A stretch of 64,000 bases of DNA. Origin: Bog-473 sp963770645 (GTDB lineage Bacteria; Actinomycetota; Acidimicrobiia; Acidimicrobiales; RAAP-2). The translations under genes were made by a program, and so were the position numbers. Below the pieces are notes generated by a model. That model was given only the letters and a program-made list of their open reading frames with translations, made no database searches and was not told the origin of the DNA. Of the stretch, positions 25,757 through 35,393 are shown piece by piece. Where the stretch lies: assembly GCA_963770645.1 (NCBI GenBank), contig CAVYQL010000003.1, positions 992,001 through 1,056,000 of the forward strand. Direction: 5' to 3'. Each line of letters begins with the position of its first letter. Positions within the stretch are counted from its first letter, which is position 1.

Positions 25757-27224
25757 GTGCCCACCGAATCCGACACAGACGCTCGCGGTAACGCCCCCAC
25801 GGCTGGTGCTGACCACGTCGCGGAGGCCGGAGGGGATCCGCAGGGGACCACTGGCGCCGGTGCAGTGCCGTCGATGCCGGTGCGAGCGAGGATGGTCTTG
25901 CGGGTCAGGTCCGTGTGGATCTTCCCGCTCGCCATCCCGCTCGTGCTGGTGGTGTTGATGACCTTCATCTACATCGGCGCCGTCCTGAACCCGACAGCGC
26001 ACTTAGACGGGCTCCCGGTCATGGTGGTGAACCAGGACAGCGGTGCCAGTGTGAATGGCCAGCACGTCGACGAGGGCGCCACGGTGGTCCACGCGTTGGA
26101 TCAGCTCAACCGTGGTGAGCACCAAGCTGGACTTGCGCAGCACCACGTTGGATGAGGCGAAGGCGGAGATGGACCGTGGGGGTGCCTACGCCACGATCGT
26201 GATCCCGGCCGGCTTCACCGACTCGCTCCTCGCCGCCGCGGGGGACGACATACCTGCGGCGCAAGGGAGTTTCGGACAGCCAACGGTGCAGCTGTTGGAG
26301 AACGGCCGGCTGGGGAGCCTGGGTGTCAACCTGGCTGCGGGCGTCCTGACCCCGGCCCTCCAGCAGATCTCTTCAACAATCGGAGGGCAGCTGGTTGCTC
26401 ACAGCACCACGGCAGCGCGGAGCACTTCCTTCGCCACGGCGCAGCTGCAAAACCCCATTCGCTTCGAGACGGTGAGCTACCGGCCGCTCCCACCGAACAC
26501 GGCGCTCGGGCTGAGCGCGTTCTACGTGTCGCTCCTGGCGATGCTGGCCGGCTTTGTCGGTGCGACCATCGTCAACTCCTCCCTCGATGGCGTCCTCGGC
26601 TACTCCACCACCGAACTGGGCCCACGTTGGAAGCAGCGGAGGCCGCTCCCGATCGCACGCCAGCAGATCCTCCTCTTGAAGTGGTCCGTCGCTGTCGTCG
26701 CCATCCCCATTCTCGACGCCGCCATCGTGGGCGTGGCCGCAGGCATCCTGCGCATGGACGCACCCAACACCGCCCTGCTCTGGGCCGTCCTGTCCCTGGC
26801 CTCGCTGATGGTCGCGAGCGTCACGCTGACGCTCTTCGCCGCCTTCGGCTCGATCGGGCAGCTCCTGGCCATGCTCGGGCTGGTCTATCTCTCCTTGGCG
26901 TCATCGGGCGGCACGGTTCCGACCCAGGCCCTCCCGGGTTTCTACAACTTCGTCGGGCACGTCGAGCCGCTCCGCCAGGTCCTCACGGCCGCCCGTGCCG
27001 TCCTGTACTTCGGGGCACGCGCTGACGCCGGCCTGACCCATGCGCTCGTCGTGCTCAGTCTCGAGATCGTGGCGGCAGTCGTGGTCGGGCTTCTCGTCAC
27101 AGGCTGGTACGACCACAAGCGCCTCTACCGCCTGTCCCCCGAACTGATCGCCTATGTCTCCCGGGTGACCGACGAACGGCTGGCTGCGGCGCATCCACCG
27201 GCGACGACGACCATGCCCTCGTAG
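25757..27224 (+). pseudogene. YhgE/Pip-DUF3533-like ABC-2 membrane protein, one frameshift
   Basis: GTG 25757 with AAGGAG. N-terminal cytosolic part, then helix VWIFPLAIPLVLVVLMTFIY and the start of an extracellular domain (LDGLPVMVVNQDSGASVNGQ) typical of YhgE/Pip and SNG1-like proteins. The frame breaks near 26117 (within CAACCGTGGTGAGC) and resumes as TKLDLRSTTLDEAKAEMDRG ... then five or so C-terminal helices (LGLSAFYVSLLAMLAGFVG, ILLLKWSVAVVAIPILDAAI, FVGHVEPLRQVLTAARAVLY) to 27224. One extra base explains the switch. Restored length about 489 aa, normal. Possible export of toxic compounds or a phage-receptor-like protein by homology; not firm. Confidence 0.75.
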
Positions 27225-27274
27225 GGCGGAGCGCCCAGGCCGCAACGGCCGATGGCGACCGCTACCGTCTGAGC

Positions 27275-29965
27275 ATGGCCACGCCCGAAAGGCCTGGATC
27301 CACAGGCCTGCTCGTCGGTAGGGGCGCTGAACGCGATGCCATGGCCAGCGCCCTCGAGGAGGCGCAGTCAGGGCATCCCCGGGTGGTGTGGGTGGAGGGG
27401 GACGCCGGCTTGGGGAAGACGGCGCTCGTTCGCCATGTCGTGGCACATCGTCCGGCGGGGATGCAGGCTGCGCACGCCCAGGCAGACGAGCTCGCTGGTG
27501 GGCGACCCTTCGAGCTCGCTCGCCAGCTCGGGTCCACGTCTGCCGAGAGCTTCGCTGCGGGCATGGAGATCCTCGAAGCCTGGTCCCAGCGTCAAGATGA
27601 CGGCCCGGTGGTGGTCGTGGTTGAAGACCTGCACTGGGCCGATGGCGCGTCGTCCAAGGCGCTGCTCTCGGCCGTGCAGCGGCTCGACGAGGATCGGGTC
27701 GTCGTGCTCGTCACGACGCGACCGGGACCGCACGACGGCTGGGAGCGTCTCCGTTCCGATCCCGAACGATGCCTCATCATCACCTTGGCCCCTTTCGACC
27801 TTGGCGAGGTCGAGCTGTTCGCATCGTCCGCGGGGATCGATCTGACCCCGTATCAGGCTGAGCGGCTTCGTTCCCACACCGCGGGCCACCCGTTGTACCT
27901 GCGGACCCTCCTCGCCGAACTGAACCCCGCGGATCTCCAGCGTCCCGCCGGCGATCTTCCGGCGCCGCGGTCGCTGACCTCCGCGGTGACCGGGCGCCTT
28001 TCCGAAGCACCAGCCTCAGCGCGCGCCCTGGTCGCTGCCATGGCCGTCCTCAACCAGCGCGCCCCGCTAATTGAGGTCGCTCGTCTGGCGGGCGTCGGTT
28101 CCCCGGTCGAGCCGTTCGAGGAGCTCTTGGGCACCGGCTTCGTCCGTTGGGAGCCACGGGAGCCGGGCGCTCCCGTGGAGTTCGTCCATCCGCTCTACCG
28201 CCAGGCGGTCTACGACGATCTCTCACCAAGCCGCCGCCGTGACCTTCACCACGCCGCTGCCCAGGGCGCCAACTCGGCACGGGCGCTCGCTCATCGGGTG
28301 GCCGCGGCAGACGGGGCAGACGAGGCGCTGGCAGGCGAGCTCGAGACGAAAGCGCGACACGAACTGGAGGCGGGGAACAAGCTCGAGGCCGGGCGAGCCT
28401 TCCAGTGGGCTTCGTCGCTCAGCGTCGATTCTGCGGCGGCGCAGCGCCGGCTGGTGCAGGCCGCCTTGGCCTATGTCAATGCTGGTCAGCTGGGCCGTGC
28501 CGAAGCCCTTCGATCCAACATCGAGTCGTTCGAAGACGGGCCGGACCGCAGCCTGGTGTTGGGGCTGCTCGAGTGGGACCAAGGCCACGCAGAAGATGCC
28601 CGGCAGTGGCTCGAGCGAATGGTCGACGAAGCGGATGCAGATGGACTCGATGCGCAGACCATGACCGCGCGTGCGTGGGCCGAGCTCGCGGAGATCCACA
28701 TCACCCTGGGCCAGGGACCTGAGGCCGCTCGTGCCGCCGCTCAGGCACTCGCGCTGTCATCTCCGCACACCTCTGCCGAGCGTCTGGCCAGCATCCACGC
28801 CGCCCTCGCCGAAGGGCACATGCACGGGGCGGCGTCGGGACTGGTTCGCCTGCACCAGCGCCTGCCTCAACCGGCCGCCGACGTGCCCGGAGTCGAAGTG
28901 GACGTGTTGGTTGTCCGAGCCACCCTTGCCCTGCTGGCCGGTCGGATCCAAGCGGCTCTGGTCGACCTGCGTGCCGTGGTCGCGCTCACACAGCGAGGCT
29001 TCATTCCAGTTGAGCTCGCCCGTACCCACCGGCAGCTGGGTAGCGCATTGCTTGCAAGGGGTGAGTGGGACGAAGCACTCGTGCAGGCCCGGACCGGGTT
29101 GGGCATCGCCGCCGATGATCATCGCGGCGTCGAGGAAGCGGCGTGCCACGGGCTGATCGCCACAATCCTGGCCTACCGTGGCAACGCCGAACGCGCTGAG
29201 GCGCACGTGACGGCTGCGGCAGAGTCCGCGGCGCGCCTCGGTGCAGTCGAAGGCGTCGGGTTGGCCCACATCGCCACCGCCGCCTTGGGCCTGGCAAGCG
29301 GCCACCCCAAGCGGGTCATCGAGGCTCTCGATCCCCTGGTCGCCGCGGCTCCGATGCTGGCCGCCTTGACCTTCTGGCCATCCCAGGTCACGGCACTGAT
29401 CGAGACCGGGCACCTTGAACGAGCCCAGGCCTCCGTCGACGGGCTCGAATCGGCGGCGGCGGCCCGGGGTCTCGACATGGCTGCCCGGCTCCTCGGGTTG
29501 CGGGCCCGATTGGCCGGGGCCCGGGGCGAGCTCGACCAGGCAAACGGGTTGTTCACGCTTGCGCTGGACAGGTTCGGCCCCGATGACCCGTTCCTCGAGA
29601 GGACCCTGTTGCTCCAGGCGCACGGCCAGCTGCAACTGGATCGAGGTGAGCGGAACCAAGCAGTGGCGACCCTCGATATCGCGCATCAGACATTGCTGTC
29701 CGTCGCCGCCGAGCCGCTCGCCAGTCGGGTGGAGTCCGATCTCAAGCGCGCCGGAGCCCGCTCCACCCGGAGGTCAGCCCGATCCTCGCTCGAGCTGACC
29801 GACCGTGAGCATGACGTGGCCGTGCTCGTGGCGAAAGGGTATTCCAATCCTGAGGCGGCAGCGGAGCTCTACGTGAGCCGAAAGGCAATCGAGTATCACC
29901 TTCGGAACATCTACGGAAAGCTCGGCATCGCGTCGCGCCGTGAGCTGCGCGGCCTCGTCCTTTAG
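27275..29965 (+). CDS. Large LuxR-family (LAL) ATPase regulator
   Basis: 896 residues. N-terminal AAA/NACHT-like ATPase: Walker A VEGDAGLGKTALVRHV (about 40-55), Walker B VVVVVEDLHWADGASSKALL. The long middle region is helical TPR-like repeats. The C-terminal LuxR HTH (LTDREHDVAVLVAKGYSNPE, KAIEYHLRNIYGKLGIASRR) reads to the stop. LAL proteins activate nearby operons on binding a ligand. It lies 50 nt after the permease gene, so within the element it may control the permease, the hydrolase/SDR pair or the cassettes. No target motif is assigned. Confidence 0.92.
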   Translation: MATPERPGSTGLLVGRGAERDAMASALEEAQSGHPRVVWVEGDAGLGKTALVRHVVAHRPAGMQAAHAQADELAGGRPFELARQLGSTSAESFAAGMEILEAWSQRQDDGPVVVVVEDLHWADGASSKALLSAVQRLDEDRVVVLVTTRPGPHDGWERLRSDPERCLIITLAPFDLGEVELFASSAGIDLTPYQAERLRSHTAGHPLYLRTLLAELNPADLQRPAGDLPAPRSLTSAVTGRLSEAPASARALVAAMAVLNQRAPLIEVARLAGVGSPVEPFEELLGTGFVRWEPREPGAPVEFVHPLYRQAVYDDLSPSRRRDLHHAAAQGANSARALAHRVAAADGADEALAGELETKARHELEAGNKLEAGRAFQWASSLSVDSAAAQRRLVQAALAYVNAGQLGRAEALRSNIESFEDGPDRSLVLGLLEWDQGHAEDARQWLERMVDEADADGLDAQTMTARAWAELAEIHITLGQGPEAARAAAQALALSSPHTSAERLASIHAALAEGHMHGAASGLVRLHQRLPQPAADVPGVEVDVLVVRATLALLAGRIQAALVDLRAVVALTQRGFIPVELARTHRQLGSALLARGEWDEALVQARTGLGIAADDHRGVEEAACHGLIATILAYRGNAERAEAHVTAAAESAARLGAVEGVGLAHIATAALGLASGHPKRVIEALDPLVAAAPMLAALTFWPSQVTALIETGHLERAQASVDGLESAAAARGLDMAARLLGLRARLAGARGELDQANGLFTLALDRFGPDDPFLERTLLLQAHGQLQLDRGERNQAVATLDIAHQTLLSVAAEPLASRVESDLKRAGARSTRRSARSSLELTDREHDVAVLVAKGYSNPEAAAELYVSRKAIEYHLRNIYGKLGIASRRELRGLVL

Positions 29966-30374
29966 CCAGCTCAGCTCGATCTTCTGCCTCGCCGCCGAGG
30001 AGGCAACGCAGTGAGGTCTAAGGACCGATAGCGCCTGGGAGAAGGCAAGGGACGCGGGCACGGCGGCCACGAAACCCCTGCGGGGCGCCCGGGCACAGGG
30101 GGCGGGGGCCGCCGGGGCGGGGGCGGAGGTTTCGCGCCCCGGGCTGAAATCGAAAATCCGCTTCATCGGGACCCACTCAACGTGCGCACCTCTGCCGTGT
30201 GCACGCGATGACCTCGCATACTGGCAGCTACCAGCGGCTTCGGTCTCCAAGAGTCGGTGGAGCTTCACTTGTCAAGAGACCCGCTGCCTCATGCCCGGTT
30301 CGTCTCGCGGGAATCACTATCCGAAACCGATCGAAGCATGTGCGAGGCCTTTCAGAGGGAGCTCTTGCGCGTGC
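29966..30374. other. Intergenic stretch between convergent genes
   Basis: No gene or clear terminator is seen. 30060-30130 is a low-complexity G/C tract with runs of GGGGGC and CCGGGGCGGGGG, and this may hinder assembly. Confidence 0.35.
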
Positions 30375-31580
30375 TCACTTGAGGTATTTGTCCAACCAGT
30401 CAAAGACCCGTGTGTCGCGCAGTGACCGAGCCATTGGTTCGCAGTGCCCGTTGGCACCCTCGTTTGCGTTGAAGCGAACAATATCTTTAGGGCATTCAAC
30501 GAGGTCGTACAGCTGTTGAGGTTGGCCGGGGAAGAAGTGCTCGTCCTCGGGGTCGGTGATGAGCAGGGGCGTCGTGATGCTTGCAACCTCGTCGCCGAGC
30601 CGGTAGCCCGCAACGGTCTGGAACAGGTCATAGAACGAGTCGGCACCGACACCGTACGGACGTCCGCGGAATTCGAGAGTTGCCCTAACGGAGGGCATCT
30701 CATCCACTATGGCCTTCGCTCGGCTGTCGAACTCCTCTCGTTTGTGATCGCGCAGCAGTTCGAGCATGTCCCCTGACAATTGCGAGAACCACCCGGCCGA
30801 GACATCGACGACGCCGGTGTCGGCGACGGCAGCCGCGAAACGATGCTCGAAGCAGATTGCACGCGGCACCCAGAAACCGGCTTGGCTCATCCCAATCACC
30901 GCGACGTGATCGCGGTCCACGTCCGGGCGAGCGAGCATCGTGTCGAGAACCGGGGTGAGCACCGCCTCCCAATCCGGGCGGAAGGGGATGGCTTGCTCGA
31001 AGAGCGTGGCCTGTTGCCCCGGACCATCGAAGGTCATCCAGTGATAGCCGCGCTCGGCAGCTCCGGCACCACCTTCGCCCCACATCGACGACGTCGCACC
31101 ATCGCTTCCGTTGTTCATCACGACGAGTGGCCTCGACTCGCCTGGCTCAGCATCTGGAGCACGAAAGAAGAACCCGGGCAACATGGTCTTTTCGTAGGGG
31201 ATCGAGAGGCGTTCGGCCCCCATGAGGTCGACCACTCGCTCCCACGACGCCTGCTGCCGACGCCACAGCTCGAGCTCTCGTCCACAAGAAGGGTCCGTCG
31301 TTCCCGAAAAGCAGTACAGCGCAGTGCTGAAGTAGGTCGCAGCTCGACGGTGATACGCGAGCGCACTGATCTCATGGCCCTGGGTCTCCGCCTCCGAGGC
31401 AAAGGCTTGAAGTCTTTCCGCAGTGGCAGTCCATTCACGTACCCACGAATCCGAATCGCCGTCTGTTATCCGATCGAGAGTTGTGAGGACTTCACCCGCA
31501 TCGGACCCCTGTCGGTAGGCGGCGCCAAGCGCCAGCTCGAAGCCGAACTGGAAATGATCGTTGTCGAACTGCTTTCTCAT
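30375..31580 (-). CDS. Alpha/beta hydrolase (FrsA/acyl-peptidase-like)
   Basis: 401 residues from ATG 31580 (GGAAGGATGTC upstream). The helical N-terminal cap (residues 1-130) is followed by an alpha/beta hydrolase core: RPLVVMNNGSDGATSSMWG (oxyanion strand), nucleophile Ser in VAVIGMSQAGFWVPR (GxSxxG), acid D in LLITDPEDEHFFPGQ and His in EGANGHCEPMARSLR. This arrangement matches the 2,6-dihydropseudooxynicotine hydrolase/FrsA group of C-C or ester hydrolases. Substrate unknown. Second gene after the SDR (31 nt gap) in a leftward operon inside the element. Confidence 0.85.
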   Translation of the reverse strand: MRKQFDNDHFQFGFELALGAAYRQGSDAGEVLTTLDRITDGDSDSWVREWTATAERLQAFASEAETQGHEISALAYHRRAATYFSTALYCFSGTTDPSCGRELELWRRQQASWERVVDLMGAERLSIPYEKTMLPGFFFRAPDAEPGESRPLVVMNNGSDGATSSMWGEGGAGAAERGYHWMTFDGPGQQATLFEQAIPFRPDWEAVLTPVLDTMLARPDVDRDHVAVIGMSQAGFWVPRAICFEHRFAAAVADTGVVDVSAGWFSQLSGDMLELLRDHKREEFDSRAKAIVDEMPSVRATLEFRGRPYGVGADSFYDLFQTVAGYRLGDEVASITTPLLITDPEDEHFFPGQPQQLYDLVECPKDIVRFNANEGANGHCEPMARSLRDTRVFDWLDKYLK

Positions 31581-31611
31581 GACATCCTTCCGGTTGAAGC
31601 TGTGACTCGCG

Positions 31612-32388
31612 CTAGCGGAGCCCGGTACACCTCTGCACCTCGGCGATGGGGTAGCCACCGTCAACGTGCAAGGTGGTTGCGTTCACGAACGAGGCTTCCT
31701 CGGAGAGGAGGAAGACGACGGCGTTGGCGATGTCTTCGGCCGCACCCAATCGGCCTGCGAGCGCGGCTCTGGCCCGCTCTTCGGCGACACCCGTCATCTG
31801 CCGGTATTTCGCGTTCATGGCAGTGGCGACGTAGCCGGGGGCAACGGTGTTGACCCTGATGGAGCGGTCCGCCAGCTCAACGGCTAGGGCGCGGGCGAGC
31901 GCTTCAAGTGCGCCTTTTGTCGTGGCGTAAGCGGTCTGACCGGCCATGCCGACGTGTGCCGATACAGAGGTGACAAAGACGATCGCCGCCCCATCGCGGA
32001 GCGATGAGCAGAGCGCTTGTGTGAGCCGGAACGGAGCTCGTGCGTTGATTACCCACGTCTGGTCGAGGTCCGCCTTCTCGATCTTCTCGAACGGGGTCAG
32101 TTCGAAGGTCCCGGCGCAGTGGATCAAGGCGTCGAGGGGGACTTCATCTGTTGCCGCGACCTTGGCAAGCTCGGCAATCTGCTGATCGTCAGCCAGATCA
32201 GCAACCAAGAGTCGATGGCGCTCTTTGCCGTCAAGCTCGGCGAGAGCTCTCTCAAGCCGGGTACGGCTCCGTCCGACCAGGAAGATGGCTGCGCCCTGGC
32301 GAGCCAGGGCGGCGGCTACCGCGTGGCCGATGCCGGAAGTGGCGCCGGTGACGAGAATCCGAGGCTGAATGGGACGCCGAATCGTCAT
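31612..32388 (-). CDS. Short-chain dehydrogenase/reductase
   Basis: 258 residues from ATG 32388 (TATGGAGGTGCCG upstream; an in-frame ATG at 32400 is less well placed). Classical SDR: ILVTGATSGIGHAVAAALA (TGxxxGIG), LIHCAGTFEL (CAG for NAG), catalytic Ser in FVTSVSAHVGMAG, YATTKG (YxxxK) and C-terminal VDGGYPIA. NAD(P)-dependent oxidoreductase; substrate unknown. First gene of the pair with the hydrolase, divergent from cassette B and sharing its control region. Confidence 0.9.
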   Translation of the reverse strand: MTIRRPIQPRILVTGATSGIGHAVAAALARQGAAIFLVGRSRTRLERALAELDGKERHRLLVADLADDQQIAELAKVAATDEVPLDALIHCAGTFELTPFEKIEKADLDQTWVINARAPFRLTQALCSSLRDGAAIVFVTSVSAHVGMAGQTAYATTKGALEALARALAVELADRSIRVNTVAPGYVATAMNAKYRQMTGVAEERARAALAGRLGAAEDIANAVVFLLSEEASFVNATTLHVDGGYPIAEVQRCTGLR

Positions 32389-32463
32389 CGGCACCTCCAT
32401 AACCATGAGGTGCAGGGAAGTCGTTCCATCCTCGCATGCTGACCGCTTCAGCCAGCGGGTGCC

Positions 32464-32587
32464 CTAGGGAGACTCCCTAGTTTTGCGCTGGGTGCCTGGG
32501 TACCAGCGTTCCAAGGAGTTCCTTAGTTCTGCGGAGCCCTACGTGCTCTAAGGCTCTTCTGCATCCAAGAATTAGGGAGTTGCCCTA
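32464..32587. promoter_or_regulatory. Twin palindromes upstream of cassette B
   Basis: First: CTAGGGA-GAC-TCCCTAG (32464-32480), a perfect 7-bp-arm palindrome. Second: TAGGG-AGTTG-CCCTA (32573-32587). Same pair and order as in front of cassette A. They lie between the leftward SDR gene and the rightward cassette, so may control both. Confidence 0.6.
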
Positions 32588-32622
32588 GGGCGGCGGTGGA
32601 CCGCGTCGTTCAGGCTGGTGGC

Positions 32623-32817
32623 ATGGAAATCATCGTCGACATCCATTTAGCCGAGGACGGGCGTCCCTCGGGCACGGCCCAGGCAGCGGGCAGCTCCGAC
32701 GCCCGATCGTTCTCCGGAAACCTCGAGTTCATCGCCGTGATGGAGAGCCTGTATCGGGCCGAGGATCGCTCCACGACCCCCGCGCAACCCCCAAAGAAAG
32801 GACGAGACAGTGTCTGA
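32623..32817 (+). CDS. Cassette B small soluble protein
   Basis: 64 residues from ATG 32623. Homologue of the gene at 24962: MEIIVDIHLAEDGRPSGTAQ, then SFSGNLEFIAVMESLYR, and a longer polar tail (STTPAQPPKKGRDSV). The end overlaps the membrane protein gene by 8 nt, so the two are translated together. No recognised family. Confidence 0.75.
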   Translation: MEIIVDIHLAEDGRPSGTAQAAGSSDARSFSGNLEFIAVMESLYRAEDRSTTPAQPPKKGRDSV

Positions 32818-33379
32818 ACTCATCTGGAGCTTCGCCCCCTGGGTGCTCTTCATCATGGCCGTCCGGGTGACCAACGTGTATGTGGCGGCCGGCGTGGCTG
32901 GGTTAGCCGCCATCGTGGTGCTGGCCCGGGCCATGACCCGTCACAAGGCCCATCTCTTCGATGTCGCCGGTGTCATCTACTTCGTGGGTCTGCTGGTGGT
33001 GCTGGCCATCGTTCATCCCAGCGACATCGCTACGTGGGGCCGCTACGCCCAGGCCGTGGCCCATGGGTCCTTGTGCGTGATCGTGTTCGGGTCCGTGTTG
33101 GTCGGCCATCCGTTCACGGAGAGTTATGCCCGGGACCAAGCCCCGCGCGAAGTCTGGGACACGCCGGGCTTCCATGCCTTCAACCGCAAGATCTCTATCG
33201 TTTGGGGCTTTGCTTTCCTGGTCGGGGTCATATCGCTCGTGTTCGCCGGTGCGACCGATTCTCGCCAGGTCCTGCTCCGGGTCATCGTTCCCTTCGGGGC
33301 ACTGGCTCTCGCCTATACCTATACGGATCGTGAGGCGGCCCAGGTCAAGGGTGATCGGCCATCCTCGCCGCCAGCCTGA
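32810..33379 (+). CDS. Cassette B polytopic membrane protein
   Basis: 189 residues from GTG 32810; AAAGAAAGGACGAGACA lies upstream. Homologue of 25151 along the entire length (about 60 percent identical by eye). Helices: PWVLFIMAVRVTNVYVAAG, GLAAIVVLARAM, VAGVIYFVGLLVVLAIV, SLCVIVFGSVLVG, VWGFAFLVGVISLVFAG. Motif DIATWGRYAQAVAHGSL retained exactly. Function unknown. Confidence 0.8.
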   Translation: MSELIWSFAPWVLFIMAVRVTNVYVAAGVAGLAAIVVLARAMTRHKAHLFDVAGVIYFVGLLVVLAIVHPSDIATWGRYAQAVAHGSLCVIVFGSVLVGHPFTESYARDQAPREVWDTPGFHAFNRKISIVWGFAFLVGVISLVFAGATDSRQVLLRVIVPFGALALAYTYTDREAAQVKGDRPSSPPA

Positions 33380-33626
33380 GCGGGGCGCCACAGGACCTCG
33401 TCGCGATTGGCCATCCCGCGATGGTTGGCAGTCACCCGTCCGATCGACCGACAAGCCCGGTAAAGCAGCGTTGGAAGTCCGTCGTGCGAACCGTGGCGAT
33501 CGTTGCGGTCGCCACGGGAGGGTAACCGCCATCTACGCCGAGCGAGGGGTGTCCCAGTTCGCTGCCGGGAGCGGGCGTCGACTCGAGGCGAACTTCGGGG
33601 GCGGTTCCAACCGTCGACGGACTCGC

Positions 33627-33648
33627 AGACCACAAACAGACCACAAAG
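33627..33648. repeat. Arm-type direct repeats, right end
   Basis: AGACCACAAAC (33627-33637) and AGACCACAAAG (33638-33648), the same motif, order and 11-bp period as at 22537-22558, 105 bp inside attR. Confidence 0.5.
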
Positions 33649-33753
33649 CAACGAGAATCGGTGGTAACCAACGGTCGCAAACGGATGGTGGAGTTTGGGG
33701 CTGAGCCAGACTTATGGGGAAAATAGCGACGAGTGCCGAACCTCCAAATCGAT

Positions 33754-33800
33754 CTTCCAAGCTGATGATGCCGGTTCGATCCCGGTCGGCCGCTCTCTTC
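33754..33800. other. attR core (47 bp identical to the tRNA-Gly 3' half)
   Basis: Exact copy of 22423-22469. Flanking bases CGTTCTTGCTG match the right flank of the fourth att copy at 39293, not the tRNA locus. Confidence 0.85.
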
Positions 33801-34006
33801 GTTCTTGCTGCGGCGCGCTGCGGCGACCCCATGCGACCTCGCGGCGGCTCTGCGGCCTCCGCCGGTCCGGGTTGGTGGAGCAGGGACTCAGAAGTGCCAG
33901 CCACGACCGCCGAACGCCGGATATTGAGCACCTCGGCAGACGTATTTCGCCCCCCAGGCAGTTGAGATGTTTCGAACTTTCTGGTGCCCCGCGGACACTA
34001 TTAGGT

Positions 34007-34582
34007 ATGCCCGCGCTCTCCGAAGCTGCCGACAGTGACCTGTTGGCGATGGCTTGGAGCGAACCAGAAGCCCTCGGTGAGCTATTCAGGCGATATTCGC
34101 GCTACGTCTACGCCTACTGCGCCCGGCGGACTGGCAACCTCGATCTTGCCGAGGATCTAACCAGCGTCGTGTTCTTGGAGGCGTTCCGACGTCGACGCAA
34201 GCTGCAGCTCTCGAACGAAAGCGCACTGCCTTGGTTAATCGGCGTGGCCAACAACGTCATTCGAAACGCCAATCGCTCGCTCCGACGTTATCGATCGGCG
34301 CTCGATCGGATACCTGTCCCGGGGGACGGTGCGAGCTCCGAAGAGAACACGTTGGAACGTCTCGGAGCGCAAGAGGCACTTGCCCGAGCTCTGGAAGCGA
34401 TATCGGCGCTCACCCAAGGGGAACAGGACGTTGTCCTCCTCGTTCTGTGGAGCGAGTTCACGTACGCAGACGCGGCAACGACGCTCGGTATCCCGGTCGG
34501 CACCGTCCGTTCTCGTCTGGCCAGCGCCCGTGCCAAGTTCAAGGACTCTGCCCCCATCACCTCGACGACCCTCACGCAATAA
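34007..34582 (+). CDS. ECF-type RNA polymerase sigma factor
   Basis: 191 residues from ATG 34007. Sigma-2 region ELFRRYSRYVYAYCARRTGN ... LAEDLTSVVFLEAFRRR, sigma-4 HTH TQGEQDVVLLVLWSEFTYAD ... TLGIPVGTVRSRLASARAKF. Overlaps nothing; the anti-sigma candidate starts 13 nt downstream. The start has no strong ribosome site (TTAGGT), consistent with leaderless or weak translation. First gene to the right of attR. Confidence 0.9.
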   Translation: MPALSEAADSDLLAMAWSEPEALGELFRRYSRYVYAYCARRTGNLDLAEDLTSVVFLEAFRRRRKLQLSNESALPWLIGVANNVIRNANRSLRRYRSALDRIPVPGDGASSEENTLERLGAQEALARALEAISALTQGEQDVVLLVLWSEFTYADAATTLGIPVGTVRSRLASARAKFKDSAPITSTTLTQ

Positions 34583-34595
34583 CAAAGGAGCACCA

Positions 34596-35393
34596 ATGAA
34601 CGTTCTCGACACCCCACCGGTCCCCACCCTGAGTGAGTTCCGACTGTCAACTCGGCAGGAACACCTCGTGCAGGAGATCGCGGGACGCCACCGAAATCGA
34701 CGGAGGGGCGGCTTGGCCCTAGGCGGCGGTGCCCTCGTCGCGAGTGGCGTCACGACGGCCTTGGTGGTCCTGGCTGGTCCGGGCACCGCCAACGCGTTTG
34801 CAGCCTGGACGGCAGCGCCGACGACGCCAGCGCCAGGTCAGGTATCGAGCGCCGAGGCGACGTGCGAAGCCGCGGCAGCCACACCGCCACCTGACAAGAC
34901 GGCGGGATTGGCCACGGGCGCGACCCAAGTGTCGCTCGTCGACACTCGCGGACCCTTCACTCTGGTCTTGTTCGGGGCAACCACATCGACCACCCTCTTG
35001 TGCGTGAGCGGCCCGTCGATCAATTCGAGCGCCCAGGCCAATTCGCAAATGAGGTTGATCGGCGGCGCCCAGGCTGCATCACCCAAGGCTGGCCAGATTG
35101 TCGTTGACCGGCTACTAGCCGAATCCGCCAACGACGGCCAGGCGTACACGATCGCCGAAGGCTCGGTCGGCCCCGGCGTAACGGCCGCAACGTTGGAGCT
35201 GAGCGACGGCTCAGACATCGTCACCACGACTGGCAACGGCGTCTTCCTCGCCTGGTGGCCTGGCAGTGCGATCGTCACGTCGGCGAGCGTGACCACTGCT
35301 TCTGGAACGACCACTCAGCCGAGCATCTCTTCGACGCCGAATACCGGCGCTTCAGGGAACACTGTCAAGCGAATCATCGATATCGGCCACTGA
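34596..35393 (+). CDS. Membrane-anchored putative anti-sigma protein
   Basis: 265 residues from ATG 34596 (AAAGGAG). Cytosolic N-terminus of about 36 residues, one membrane helix (LALGGGALVASGVTTALVVLAG, about 37-60), then an Ala/Thr-rich exported domain with two Cys (ATCEAAAAT, TLLCVSG) and a Ser/Thr tail. No zinc-binding anti-sigma motif (HxxxCxxC) is present. Function as partner of the sigma factor rests on operon position and topology. Confidence 0.75.
   Translation: MNVLDTPPVPTLSEFRLSTRQEHLVQEIAGRHRNRRRGGLALGGGALVASGVTTALVVLAGPGTANAFAAWTAAPTTPAPGQVSSAEATCEAAAATPPPDKTAGLATGATQVSLVDTRGPFTLVLFGATTSTTLLCVSGPSINSSAQANSQMRLIGGAQAASPKAGQIVVDRLLAESANDGQAYTIAEGSVGPGVTAATLELSDGSDIVTTTGNGVFLAWWPGSAIVTSASVTTASGTTTQPSISSTPNTGASGNTVKRIIDIGH

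Larger units (their letters stand above)
33380..34006. other. Gene-free right end of the element and flank
   Basis: Contains the right arm repeats (33627-33648) and attR (33754-33800). On the minus strand 33761-33809 still encodes SKNEESGRPGSNRHHQ, the same C-terminal tail as the integrase relic at 39276-39533, so this junction was once the end of an integrase gene. No other coding signal. The sigma factor promoter should lie in the last 100 nt. Confidence 0.5.
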
